From the NCBI GenBank assembly GCA_025331565.1, contig JAFREQ010000009.1, forward strand, positions 7,801,501-7,865,500: a DNA stretch of 64,000 nt, written 5' to 3'. The DNA is from Holacanthus passer (lineage: Eukaryota > Chordata > Actinopteri > Pomacanthidae). Positions 14,401-28,813 of the stretch are shown here, piece after piece. The first letter of the stretch is position 1; the number at the start of each line of letters is the position of its first letter. Under the pieces are notes generated by a model, which saw only the letters and a program-made list of their open reading frames with translations, searched no databases and was not told where the DNA came from. A program made the translations under genes and the position numbers.

Positions 14401-17400
14401 GTAAAATAATTTGCTATTAGTTGCATACTGGTGGCCTAAACGTTTAAGATGGTGACAGTTTCATTGCCCCCATGGTTTGAGTCTGGCCAAAGACAATTGT
14501 TGCAGGTCATCACTGTCCCCTCATTTCCTGACAGCTAGCCACCGTACTGGTTAACAAAAGCATAAAATGTCCTGAAAAAAAATAAGTATATGAATTGCTC
14601 TTCAGCAGCAGGCTCTCAAGTCTCAAATGTCAGAGTGTCCATGAATGCACCAGAGAGACGTTTCTACAACAGTTCCTGCTTCAAACTGTATTAACCTGCT
14701 GCAATAATGAACTTTGGTGGAAGGCAGGACATCAACCGGGGAAATTAAAAAAAAACCTATATGTGTTTTTCAGTCAAAACAAAAGTACTCATATCAAACA
14801 ACTGAGTCTATAGAGTAAGATTATTAGCCACAATAAACATTAAGTTGATCAAAGTAGATTTCACTTGTCTTCAATCTTATAATACTATGGACTGTCTTTG
14901 TTAGCTTTGTTAATTATTTAGAAAATTGTACACTAACTAACTAACTAACTACTAACTAACTAAATGCAATTTTCACATAGTAGTAATAAATGGTGATAAC
15001 TCTTAAGGACAACAGTAGTTTACTTTAAGGACATTTAAAGGTGTTTCTCTAGATGTGTGTGTGTTTCCCTGTGAGCTTGTTCCCGTGTGTTTTGGGTGGA
15101 GCCTCACCGAGCTGGTGGGCCTTTCTGAGGCAGGAGAGGGAGGCGTTGAGTCGGGCGCACTCCTCTTCGTTGGCACCGAACTTCTGCAGCAGCTCACACA
15201 CCTGGTCCTCGCTCATGTCCAGCAGGCCCTCCAGGGTCACCTCGCCTGGGCTCATCTCCTACACAGATACAATGACACACACACAGAGAAAACACACTTT
15301 TAACATCTCATATTAATACACAGAACACCTGCTTTACAATTTAAAACACACTTAATAAACAGCCTCAAATGACAATGACAAGTTGTGGGGAAAAAATTTT
15401 TAACTTTTTTTTATGGTATATTTACAACACATATTCTTTTTTTACAGGGAGTGAAAAAAGGTCATGAATGTACACTGTCCTGTCAGTGTCGATTTAAAAT
15501 GATGGATTTGAGTTCATTTTTTTGCCACAATCTTTATCAGATGAGACAGAAAACACCTGTCAATCAAGCACAATAGCCTGAAGATTCTATTCTTTTTAGG
15601 CTTAAGCAATTATTCTCCAAATTGCCACCAAAACATCATTAAACATTCAAGCCAGCATCTAGTGGCCATTAGAGGAACTGCAGCTTAAAGCCCTTCTGCT
15701 GTGGCGTCAACTTTCAAATGCTGCTTGACAGAGAAAAGACTAAATGACAAAGAGAAAAAGAAGGAGTATAAAAGCAATGTTAAATCATATAATGAGGCCT
15801 TCACAGTCATCAGATCAGATGTCTGCACAAGTGAACACTTTACAAAGCAGACTTTGTTAGGCAGCCCCCATCTGTACATTATCAGATTCCTGATTTTTAA
15901 TTTGAGCCCATCACATTGTACATCCCCATGATGTTATTATGGATAAGAAGATGAGTGTCTTTCAAGAAAAATATTGTGACTGGACGTATTACCTGTGTGA
16001 CCTCTTTCCTCAAGTTGACGATGCGGAACCAGTGGCCGAGGCGAGGGAAGTCCTCCAGCTCGGCACTGCGCTCCTCTAAGGCCACTTTGCACTTACAGGA
16101 CAGCTGGCGGCTGAAGTACTTCACCAGCTTCCCCTGAGAACAGGAGGGACGAAAACAGTTAGGGAGGGCTGGAGATACACTTTCTTTAATGTTGATGAAC
16201 CCTGTTTTTACCCATTTTCAACTTTCCACATATGAAATGAAAATGATTTTCTGCACAACATGAAAACTGCATTAATTTAAGTGCCTTTAAGTTTTACTCT
16301 TTTTTACACTACCACATGAAATAAATAAGTATTTGTCTTGAATCAGAACAACAAATCTCTCTTTGTTGATTGAACCTGTCCTGAAGAACTTAACAGTTCG
16401 TATCACAAGCATGACAATAATAATGGGAAAAGTTTGGTATCAAATCCTATTGTATCCTATAAAATCAAGGCAAGAAGGGCGTGTACGTACTGCACTGTAC
16501 TGGCAACCAAAAAGATTTACTTGTTGAATCTGTAAGCGGATATCACATCGTTCACTATTAATCTCAAAGACTATTAAATTGCAATCAACAATTATTTATT
16601 TCCATAACACCATTTGCTGTTCAGTCAAAAGATATTGTTGTTTTAAATATAACTGATATTAAAAGGAAATCCTTAACATGTTCAGAGCTGTTATTGTCCT
16701 AACAGACAGCAGCAGTTGTCTCACAGTCAGAGATGTTCACTGTTTAATGCAAAGTCACTGAAATCCCTGGACGGCCTGTATAACCAGCACAGGGAAGATA
16801 AATGCAACACTCATGCTCACACACACACTTTCTATCACAAACACAGGCTTTTTGGTGGAAATTTAACTCTATACTGAGGTAACGTTGAAACAAAACATAC
16901 AGTACATACACGCAAACAAAAACAAAAAAAAGTTTTTGTAGTGTTTGAAAAGTTTCATTTATACATTACACAAAACACCATGCAGATCATATACAACCCT
17001 AATACCAAAAAAGTTGGGACACTGTGTAAAACATGAATAAAACAGAATGTTTTATATACATATATCCAATTGAAAACAGTACAAAAACAATATATTTAAT
17101 GATTGACCTCATCAACTTAATTGATTTTTGTAAATATCTGCTTATTCTGAATTTGACAGCAGCAACATGTTTCAAACAAGTTGGGACAGGAGCAACAAAA
17201 GACTGTGAAAGTTGTGTAACTGTGACAATGTGCAAGCAGGGTAAACAGTATGGGTCCGACACTGCAGGGTAGGAGCTGTTCATTATGTTTCATTAACAAA
17301 AATCAAAAGACTTACTCATATGCCAGGCAGGCAAGGGGAAAAAAACAGAAAGTCCAAACTAATCCTAAAGGAGCAGAGAAAAATCAAAAGTCCACAAGCA

Positions 17401-20400
17401 AGCAAAGTCCAAGGAAACACTGGGAAAACACAATGAATCACACTGGTGAGAGCTGGAGCACTTGACACAAGACACCACAACTTGAGACATGAGGACAATC
17501 TGACAAAGACAAGGGGGAAACACATAGACCTCACAGCTGAAACTAATTAATAATCCTGAAGTAAGACAGGAAGAAGAGACAGCAAAGACACCTTCATAAA
17601 GGTTGTGGGTATGGGGCAGTGGTGGCCTAGTGGTTTGTGAGGCAAACTTGTAACCAGTGGATCGCTGGTTCAAGTCCCATGGACTGGCAAGAGGCTGAGG
17701 TGGAAAATCCCCCCGAGCAAGGCCCCCAACCCATGACCGCCCACCAGGCGCCGCACCATGGCAGCCCACCACCCCCAGCTGCATAGTTAAGGCTATCTAT
17801 GATGGGCGAAATGCAGAGAAGGAATTTCTCCAAAGGGATCAATAAAATATAGATTATTATTATTATCATAAACTGTTGCTGGTAAATACAGTTTTATCTG
17901 AAGTCAATTTTGTGTGCAATTTTAACTTCAGTAGAAACAGTTCCCACAGAAATCTGTTTCCAGTGAGATCAGTCAAATGTTATAATGAGCACCTTAAACA
18001 ACATTATCTTCTCCTAATCTAAATTGGGGTGGTGACAATGAAAACCTCTTTCCTATTTTGTTACCTATTTTCAGTATTGTTATGGGAATGTGTCTTGTTT
18101 TGTCTCTAACGTTTTTTGCTGTCATCATGGTGTGGTGTCCAACTTCAATCTGACGAAGCGGATTAAATAGTTTAATTTTCCATTGTTATTTGAACAATTA
18201 ACAACAGCCAGACATTAAAGGTCCTGTTGCCATTAGTAGCCTGGACATTTTACTGAAGAGTTTTTTTGAACAAGACACTAAATCCCTCCAGCTCTGGCGA
18301 CAATATTCTGTGGCTCGTACTGACCTCTGGCCCTAGAAAAATCTAAATGGAAAACAGTTAAATAGTATTGAGCGTATTACTCTGTACTTTTGCTTAGTCA
18401 GGATATTTACTTTATTACCCCTATATTTACTTACCTTATATAATGTACGTGAAACACAGAATTGAAACACAGTTGTGCGTCATAAAGTCATTTTTGCATC
18501 ATAAACTGAACTTTTGTGCATTTCAGAAAATGATTCTCACTTTTTGATTGATACATTTTGTAATTTTCAAACTCAGGTTTCATTAGCCCTGGGGAACAAT
18601 CCCATTAACCTGATTATCACAGTATTACATCCTGCGAGGACATAATAAGTGTAACCACTATTAACACCTATTAACACCTTTGAGTTACTCAACCTTTAAG
18701 TGGTGCTTAACAGGTTGCTCCCATTGAATTTATATGTTGAATGTGTGTTTGTGCCACAAAGGTCAGAAATGAGTCTCTTTTCACAGATAACAACACGGGA
18801 CAACAAAACTCATTTCATGCTGGAAGAAAAAAAAAAAATCAATCTATCACTATAGCAGTTATTCAAAGAGGTGGTTATTCAAGTGTGCCACTGAATGTAC
18901 CTGTAAAATAAACTCATGTATTCTTGCCCCTTTTTATTAGTTACATAATTATTATTGTCACATTTTTATTCATTATACATTTTTTGGTATGTCCTCATTT
19001 TCATATCTTCTATTTCTTATTAAATATATTGCAAAATATGTCATATTATGTGCATGTTTTTCTTTTTTTTTTTTTGCAGTTAATACTGTATTTGTTTCCT
19101 AGCCTTTGATTATACAGCAAACAACAGTAAGCAAGTAGCAAAAGCAGAAAATCGTCACATTTCAGAATCTGGAACCATGAAATGTTTTCGTCTGTAAAAT
19201 GACTTAAAAGATTATCAAAATATTTGCCAATTTTCTGGCAGTCTAATAAGTGATTAGTTGACTTATTATTTCAACTGCACTTGTATGTTTTGTTTGTAAA
19301 GTAAGTAGTGACTAAAGCTATCAAATAGTTGTAGTAAAGTAAAAAGTACAATATTTCCTTAGTGTAGTGGAGTAGAGGTAGAAAAAGTGACATGAAAAGA
19401 AAATACTTAAAGTAGCTCAAATTGAACAACAAAGTGATGATATTAATGAGATTTATGAGATTGAAATGTCCCTTTAATTTTTTGTTGCACCTTTTCTGTG
19501 TTTAATAATTAATGAATTCTGCTGAAACCAACCACCTCTGATAATATCAGAGGTTTAACTGGAATGAGGTATGACAACTTAAACACAGCACAACTTCATT
19601 CACCACCTATAACAAGTACACACTGAACTCATACATATATATTTAAGAATGATTTTATGTTATTAGCAAGCTAGCAAGTCTGTATACAAAATGATCTTAA
19701 TGGTTCTTCAATAAACACATAAACTATTAAATATATTAATATACAATGAAATGCATGATGCAAAGTGAAATAAATTAAATATCAAATTAGGGAAGTAAAA
19801 GCCTCACTAATTCAAATAAATATGTAAGTCATTGAATATAAAAAACATAAATAAGTCATAGTAATTCTAATTGTAAGTTTTGATCTTCTTCTTAACTGGC
19901 AATAGATTTCTTATTTATTTCACTTCATTTTAACAGTTCTGGGTTAATTTGCCACTTCTCTATATTCATTTCACTGTGTCTTTATTTCCAATCTACCTAC
20001 CAATCTTTCCTAAAAGCTATGTTACATATTTATTTATGTCAAGACAAGAGCTACATCAGCCTTCTCTGCTCTCTGTCACTTTCTGCTCCTCAGCAGGATC
20101 CTGGCACATCTGGCAAAGGGACCAAAGGGAAAATGCAGAGCATATAAAACAGAACCTACTGTACTTATTACATACACAAACTTTATGCAAACAAGGCAAG
20201 TTAGCAGGCATCCCGTTTTCACAAAACTTCCAATAACACAAATATTTCAGTTTCAGAAAAAAGCAGTGATAAAAAGATAATGCAAACAGAGCATTAGCCT
20301 AACTGAGATTTCTTTGGGATTTCTTTGGCCTTGTATGACACACATTTGTTGTGTGTGTTTTTCAACATGGACCCATTTTCCAGTCATATCAATAGCTTGT

Positions 20401-23400
20401 CAAAAAAATCTCATGATTGGTGGAAAGTAACTAAGTACATTTACTCAACCACAGGACTTGAGTACAATGTTGAGGAGTATTTCCTGTATTTCTAATTTAC
20501 ACAACTTTATACTTCAACTCCACAAGTTATTTCTTCCTGGTATTATTTTGACAGCTAGAGTTACTATTAACTTTACAGATGACAATTTATAGGTTAAACT
20601 ACCAAACAAAATGAATGATACAAAGTAGTTTAACTTAGCTCTACCATGGCCACCTGCAACAGTAAAATTTTACTACATATTAATGCATCGTTCACAATAC
20701 CTTCATAATTATATTAATATAATAATATGACACCAACTGCAGCCATTTTTCTGAGTATTTTTACATTTTTACTATTTTCACTTAAGACAATTATCTTCAA
20801 CATATATTTTACTTACTCACAACTCTTTAATAGTCTTATCTAAAACATGTCCCTTTCTAACACGTTGAATCCCACACTGTTAACATCATATTTCCTTTAT
20901 GACATGGACTCTGAGATAGCTGCAAGACTGTCACAGAAAGTTATACTTTTGCAAATTTGATTTATATCTTTTCATCAACACTTCTTATTAAAGAGTAAAT
21001 GATTAATATGTTGAAAAACATATCATTTTGATTTGTTTTGACTGTAAGTCCTAAGCCTTTTTGCAGTGAAGCAATTTTGAGCTGAAACAATTGGTCTGAT
21101 TGAAAGCGATGGTGGAGCGAGGTCCAGGCCCACAGTGGGTGACGTGATGCTTGAAGACTTAAGGATGATACATTTGGATGGCCCCGTTCCAAACATACAC
21201 CTACAAAATGACTGCTAGAAATTAGACAGTGCTGGCCTACATCAGTGCATACCAAAGTAGAAACCAGTGGAGGAGGGACTCGCAAGTCACCTCTGAACGC
21301 AGAAAACCCTGCAGCAGCTGCCCACGGCTGCTAACGCTCTGCCCGATAAGGCGACTGCTCAGTCCACACCTACAGAGAAACACACATTTACCCTGGCTAA
21401 ATGTGTCCACTTCTTACTGTACATCACATTCTTATAATGTGTTACAAGCCTCATGCTACATCTACTTAAAATACATCTTGCCATATGTGCCAACAACATA
21501 GCATGACATAGAATATATAAAGTAAGTGGTGTTCAAATGAAAGAAGGAGGAGGAGTGTGTGTGAGAGAGTGAGAGAAAGACAGACACTTGTAAAGAGACT
21601 TTTCAATCAATGCTTCTATCATCAAAGCATCATCTGTTTTTTTAGTAACCGTGAATTAATCCTCCATATCTTCTTGCTCTCACACTCGCAATGTCAGTCT
21701 GTCAGTCAGTCAAACAGTTGAGCCACTTCTTTGGTCCAGACTGAATATCTCATCAACTATTGGACTGATTACAAGACATTTGGTTCAGACATTCATGTCC
21801 CTTGTCAGGATCAATTGTAATCACTTTGGTGATCCTCTGATCTGACTGAATACTTTGGTTTTACTGTCTATTCCCGATCCATACATCCTGTCTGATCAGT
21901 ACTGTCCGGTCCTAAAGCCTGACACATTCTAACCCTGACCCTTTCCCAACCTGTTACGTTCTAGGGCCACATTTTGGCCACATGCACAGAAGAAATTGGG
22001 GTTTCACCACGGATCAGTGACAATGACCAAACACCTGCAAAATTACAGACATTATTATCAGCCTCAGCTGTGCTTTGTTTTTAGATACACGATCAACATT
22101 ACACCTGATAAACATCACCATATCAGCATTGTCACTGTGAGCATACGGGCATGCTGACGATGGCATTTATCTCAAAGCACAACCGTGTCTCAGTGTGTGC
22201 CACCCTTCATCTTTTACTATCTTAGTTTAGAGTGGTTGTAGACTCTTGTGTTGTTGTTTTAAGTGTGTTGGTGCTATTAGCAGGCAGAGATAGAAGGTTT
22301 CATTTCAAATTTCATGAGGCCTCCCCACATATTTAGAATTTATCATTAAACCAAGTTCACAAATGCATTTAAAAATTTGAAAAAGAAAAAAAAAACACTT
22401 AATTGTTGCTGACTCTGCAAATTGTCTTCAGCTATGACTAACAGCACTGATGCACTGATTTACCACAGCGCACCTGACACCAAAATGTCTCTTTCTAAAC
22501 CTGAAATAAAGGTCGACCTGGTGCTCGATCAGTTTCAAGAGAGGTAGACAACTGATTATATTCTTTGTGGAGTTTAATGCAACTTTCCTCTGCAGGGAGA
22601 AATGTGCTGTTCTCCAGGAATACAGTCTCATTAAGCCTTGCTTGACTTAACATGTAGAACAATATTATAGGTGCAGAGAGGAAAAGGGAGATGCTCAACA
22701 TTGGAGTGTATATAGTTAAAATTTGTTGTTAAAAAAAAAAAAGTTTCATTTCCACTGAGCACTCAAGAAGAAGAAGGTAAGAAGAATGTGGCCCTTGGCC
22801 CCCAGGTAGTGTGAGTTTAATGCCCCGGATCTAACATCTAAAGCTCCAGTCGGAGCCGATCTGGCAAAGCAAACTTTACTCTCTCGCTGCGGCAAAAGGC
22901 AGAAGGGACTGAACATACTGTGCTGTGGGCAGGTGTACGAGCATAAGCTGCTAGGGCTAGCAGGCTAACAATAGTACATCACGAGCTGCAAATGATCCCT
23001 GTTTTTCACACTTTATTATCTTTACCTTCTGTCTCTGCCTGGCACGGACTGCAAGATATGCAAGAATCACTATAACACTGTATTCATTCACCATCAAGTC
23101 GCAAATGCTTTCTGAACAAGAAGTGGACATTGGTGAGGTTGGACCTAGATCCACGTTGTACGTCAAAGGAATAAAAGTAACAGTGTAGTTTTAGTGCAAA
23201 ATAAATAAGATGAATAGCTCAAAATGTATTAAGGGAAAAAAATATGTTTTTTGATCTGAAAGTGGGTACAATTGGTAGATCATAAGGAAGTCGGGAGCTA
23301 AATCCAACTTCACTGAATTTGATTTTGACTCACAGATACTACAGATTTTACTGGCTTAATATTCTTCAAGCTAATCAGAAATGTAGGATTCAGGTTTTTC

Positions 23401-26400
23401 TGCTTCAGTCCCAGTTCCAGTTTTCTGATACTGCCTCTACATTGATGTAAACATTTTACTTACATATGTCAAACAACAAAACCTGACAAAATCTAAGAGC
23501 TTATATAACCAAACCAGCCTCTTCCCTAAAATGACGGCATGTTCCTTTAAGCAGAGTCATATGGTGCTATTACCATTTGAGACATGAGCTAAAATGACCT
23601 CTTCACAACTGCTATGCTCGCAGTTAATACAGATCAACTGGAACACTTAATGAATGTACAGCAGACGATAACTTCCACGCCAGCTTCATCTCATCTGTTA
23701 AACTACAATCCTGTATTTCCCTGCATTATAAAGTATCATTCAAGCTTCCAGCAAAGGTTGAGGCGGTATGTGAATTTAACTTCAGTTCAGGTAAAGGCAC
23801 AACTAAAAGTCGTGTAACTTAACGTTTACACATTTATTTGTATACAGCATTTCCTCTACTGATTGTACCAATGTTTAGCCAACTGAGCTGCAGCACGCTG
23901 TAGTAATTAATAATTTATCAACCAAACTGGCTTGTCTGTTAAAATTAATCTGGAAAAAGACATAAAGCTATTCTCAGTATGTTGATGTCCAACAGATAGG
24001 CGGTAGATCTTTAAGAGTACGTTTCTGTAAATTTCCCCACTGTGGGACGAATAAAGGTTTATCTTATCTTATCTTCTTTGAAAGCATATTCAGAAATGCA
24101 GAGGGGCCTAAAACACCTCCATTTTTTTCATTATCTCATTGCTAGTGTAAAATCGGAACATTATTATCCCGGAGTTTGTAAATTCAACATTCAGCCACAT
24201 AAGACAGTGCAGTTCTACAAACCTTTAAAAGTCACACATAAAACAGAGGAGGGCCAGAGAAGAAATTACAGCAAAGGTGCCTCCGAACATTTACAGGTGA
24301 CTGTCCACAAGCCAAATAGAGTCAGATAAATAAACTGTGTTAAAGCAGACTCATGTTAAAATGTCGCAAGTAGTGCAAGTCCATAAAGTTGGGGGGATTC
24401 ATACAAGACATACTTTCCAAAGAATGATCAAAATCGAAGCAGCAGGGGCCAAGACATCCTGACGCTTTGCCTACACTTCCCACAATGCAACTCAATCATG
24501 TCGTTTGTTTGACCCAGATGATGTAATCAGCATTAGTAACTGTTTTCACAGACTGAGTAGTGTGGTGTGTAAACTGAATGTGTGTAAAAGAATGCGTAAA
24601 ATCTTTAAAACTGTAACCGATAATTTTATATCAACGTCACGTGAAAACGCTGTGACAATGTGAAATGCTGCAGTGATGAACCTATGGACAATTATCAGCT
24701 GAATCTGCAGCTCCACTCAGCTTTACAAAGCTTTATGGCAAGTTTCAACTCATTGTTTTGCTGTTCGGCCCCAGAATCTATTGTTCTGGTCTCATATCAT
24801 CTGTTTTCAGCAAAAAAGCTCTAAAAACTCACTTGACAACAAACAGCCGACAGACACAGTTTGCATCTAGCTGGTGAACGTAGTGGAGCATTGAGCAGCT
24901 GAAGAGCCAGATATTTCCCTTTGGCGATGGTAGAGACCAAAAACAGAGCTGAAAGGAAGTGAATACTGGACTTACATTCATCAGGTGGAAACAAACATGA
25001 CACCAAATTAATGTTTCTCTGTATGTTGGGATGTGTAAATGAACATTTGTTCCCTAACAAGTTCTCCAGATCAACTTAAAAGATGATAAGAGACAATGCA
25101 ATAATCATACCCTCACTACACAGCAGCTGGCCACATGTACACACATGTAAAAGTAATATAGAGACAAGAGGGGCTTTAACAGAGGGCTTTTCATACACCC
25201 TTCGAGTGTGGCCATCGGGAACAGGTAGAAATACTTGTGCCTGCAGACGTGGTCGGACAACACTTACTATGACCTAGTTTTCTTTGAGCACAATGAACCC
25301 TTTGACCTTCTAAGCTACGGTGCTCGAACTGTTGTTCACAGCCTTTGATCTTATGACTCAGAGTAAAAAAAATACCACGGTTCCACCTTTGCAGCAAAAA
25401 AACCCTAATGCTACACGCCTGACACGTCACGACCATCTCGTACGCTTGACTATGAATGAACAAACACTTGTTTTGACCTGCCCTCTTTTCTCTTGTACGA
25501 AATACATAATTGGATCACATGTCATGCTCCATCATGTGTCTGCATCTCTATGAAAGTCTCAAAAAAAAAAGATCATTCATCGTGTGCGTCAATCATTCCA
25601 GCTGTGTCCAAGGGATACAGCCGACAATGCATAATCACATTAATGGAAACCAGCATTAACACTTCAGCCAGGTAATGATATAGGCTGCTATTCTCGGTGA
25701 AGCTTCTGGCTAAAGCAAGGTCAGCGCTCGACGCCTCTTACAGATTGCGTCTGAGGCGCAATCTGGGTCCTTTAGGTTAATAATAGAGATGGAAAACAGA
25801 GATGTCGTAGAGGAATCTCCCATACACACAACACTCATTAAAGACCAGGTTAACGAGGAAGGCCTTGCGTGCGGCTGACGTCACCGCGGTCCTGATCAAA
25901 ACCCCCGGTGTATAGCTCATTTGTCGTCGAGCCAATAAGAGGACCGATATCCTGAAAGGCTCTCCAACTCAGAGGATTTGAGGAAGATTAGATGCTTCTC
26001 AGGAGTAACTCCTTTGTTGCATTTTTAAAATTAACTGTCAAGTGTGTTTCCCTTTGTTCCTGTTCATCTCTAATACTTGCTTCTTTCTGTTGAGTGTTTT
26101 CTTAGTTCATTTAATTTGCGCAGAGAAGAATCTCGCAAAATTAAATAATAAACAAATAAAGCGATAATCAGTTCCACCCAGACCAAGTTCCTGCAGCAGC
26201 CAGAGTCATATCTGTATTAGTTCCTGTGTATTGATAAAATGTGTTTTACAAGGGGATTGTAGCCTAAATTTAACAACAGAAGAATTGCAGCCCACAACAG
26301 TACGTGACTACCAAAATATCTCACTCTGACCTGAATTCATGTTGGTGTTATTGCTATTATTTTGTCTGGTGGGCACACACTTGAAAATGTGGTCCATGAC

Positions 26401-28775
26401 TGTATTTTCCAGCACTGTATGAAACATTTGTTCTTTCTTCTTTTCACACGGGTTCATTGTGAAGAGTGCTACAGCGTGGTCAAATCAGCATTAAACCAAA
26501 ACGTGAACACGGAGACACAACTTGCGGTTACAGTTGAAGAAGTGAAGTTTTGCTATATCGCTCAATGTTAACACTTCATTTAAGGCTTTAGGATGTCTGC
26601 AACAAATCTAAGTCATCACTGTGGATTTATATAGAGTTCTCAAGGGAGAGAGGGCAACCATAGATGGGACATAAGCTGGGACATTAAGTTGGACCATGGG
26701 CAGCACTGGAGATGTGGAATTTGACACACAATTTAAAACCACAGTAATTAGCATTGTTAGATTATTAAAAAAAATGACTATGTGTAAAATGAAACGTCTG
26801 TTCTCATCAACCCTGTTTCCAGCTGCAGGAGACATCTGTTTTCACAAAACAGCATTGATGAGCCCACTGTGCCACTGCCTGCTCAGAAATAAAACAACAG
26901 AGAGACACTGTAGTTACTGGCTGGCTAAAGGGTCAGTTCTTCTTCTCAGGAGTCATTGGAGACCAAAACAGAGCTAAGGGAAAGTGAACGCTAACATCCC
27001 TTTCTGTCCCTCTGTGTCTGCCGGCAATAAATAAAGAAATAAGGAACTGTATACTATCACATATAAATAAGGAACTTTATGCTATCATGTATAAATAAGG
27101 AACTTTATGCTATCACTTCATCTATGACAACTTTGTAGGTTGACATGTCAGACGCTGTGTCAAGAATTATTCTTCCAGCAAGTAGCTAAAGAAATCTGTT
27201 AATGCAATAATGACTGTATAAATTTGTACATGCTTTGTTGCAGGATCCTGTCACACATGTTGGCTCCAACTTTGGACTGTAATAAAACAAAATAATAATC
27301 AACTGCAGCTTTCAGTAATATACTGTACATACATTGGGTTCACATAACAAAAAAAATTCTAGCGCAACTCAACAGAGAGATAATTAGTATTAAATGCACA
27401 TCTACAACTCTATCATTGTTAAGTGTGAAAGGTGTGGAAATGGGCTGAGTGACAAAGCGTAGCTCAGAAGAGTTCATAAGAAGGATCAGACCTCCCTCTG
27501 TGGAAGCTATGAAAGTACATTAGGGTGTGAATCAATATGTAAAGGAAATGTTGCAGCAGAAAGAACTACAGTATGAACACAACGTGAAGCCAGATGTTCC
27601 ACTATTATGACGGACAACAAAGACGACCCCCCTCACCCTCAGTGCGTTACATTTCCTCCTTTCAATTCAATAGATCAGTATAAACAGATTAATAACTTAT
27701 GAATGTTTTCAGATCTGTATTGTCTAAACCAGCTTGCTCCAACTTTTCTCCTCTTTACATTTGCATTACTGCCCTCTGCAGTCACCACAAATGTGTTTCA
27801 TGTCACCCCTCACGCTGGCCTGGTTGAACGAGTGACAAAGAAACAATACTGTCTCATTACAACACTCAACAACAGTGGTCAAAAACTCTGCAAGATCCCT
27901 TTAACTGCACAGGCGTCACTGCAAATGTAGGAGTTTGTACTTTGTCATGCTGCCATCACTTTTTAAAGGATGATATCTTCTAATGTGCATCATCAATGTA
28001 AACATTTATAAAACCTTTTTCTATTTGATGTCACAATATGTGCAACTTTTCACAATACTACAAAGTAGACTGAAATGAAATATAAATTTAGGATGAGGAC
28101 AAAAAAAGCCAAAAGAAAAGTTACACCCTCCACCTTTTCTGACCCCTTTAACCACTGTGTTATTTTCATATAGTGTCTTAGCAATTCAGCAGTTTGTGGT
28201 GGAGATGTGATACACATGCTGATCATTTATGCTTTAAGATTAACAGTGTGTAGTTTCTATATATTATCCAGGTATATTTTTTTTACTTTACTTTGAGAAA
28301 AAAAGTTAGACCCCTACATCCATCTCTTTTATCTTGCACAAAAAGGTCAAATCATGACACAATCGATCAAATCTAAAAAAAAAAAAAAAAAAAAAAATCC
28401 ATTCACAGAGATCAATCAGGCTGGTATTAATGTATTGTAATATCTCTGTAACAAATAATCCAGTACCCACAATGCTTTGCGAGGCATCCAGGGAACATAG
28501 TGAACATTTATCTTTGCTGTAGCCTGCTCATCGCTGGCAGCACATTTGTACTTATATTAGTTCTCCCTCCTCTTGGATCACACTCCCGTCCTCTATCTGT
28601 GCAACACTTACAAAACTCACAAAATATCTGACTTCATGTTTACATCAGTTACAATATACAGCATCATATTCCTGAGGGGGTCGGGAATCATTTGTGCCAC
28701 TCACGCAAGTGACTTTATGATATTTTTATGTAACATCTCAATCATATCCCCACTGGGACTTGAAGAGTGTTGATG

Positions 28776-28813
<38 letters not shown>

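Larger units (their letters stand above)
1050..15107. other. ksr2 intron 3 (about 14 kb)
   Basis: Contains no further ksr2 exon that I can find. It holds the tRNA-Leu gene, several microsatellites, dispersed-repeat copies (1351-1445, 3121-3240, 5971-6110, 11958-12080) and stretches of higher complexity that look like candidate conserved non-coding DNA (4330-4860, 6560-7130, 7320-7480, 9900-10330). Small open frames here have atypical composition and no recognisable homology. Confidence 0.8.

Noticed and set aside
25741..25765. Hairpin as a microRNA precursor
   Set aside because: The stem is only 9 bp, far shorter than a pre-miRNA; kept as part of a regulatory candidate only.
27037..27120. 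28-bp repeats as a possible CRISPR array
   Set aside because: Units abut with no spacers, there are no cas genes, and the genome is vertebrate.
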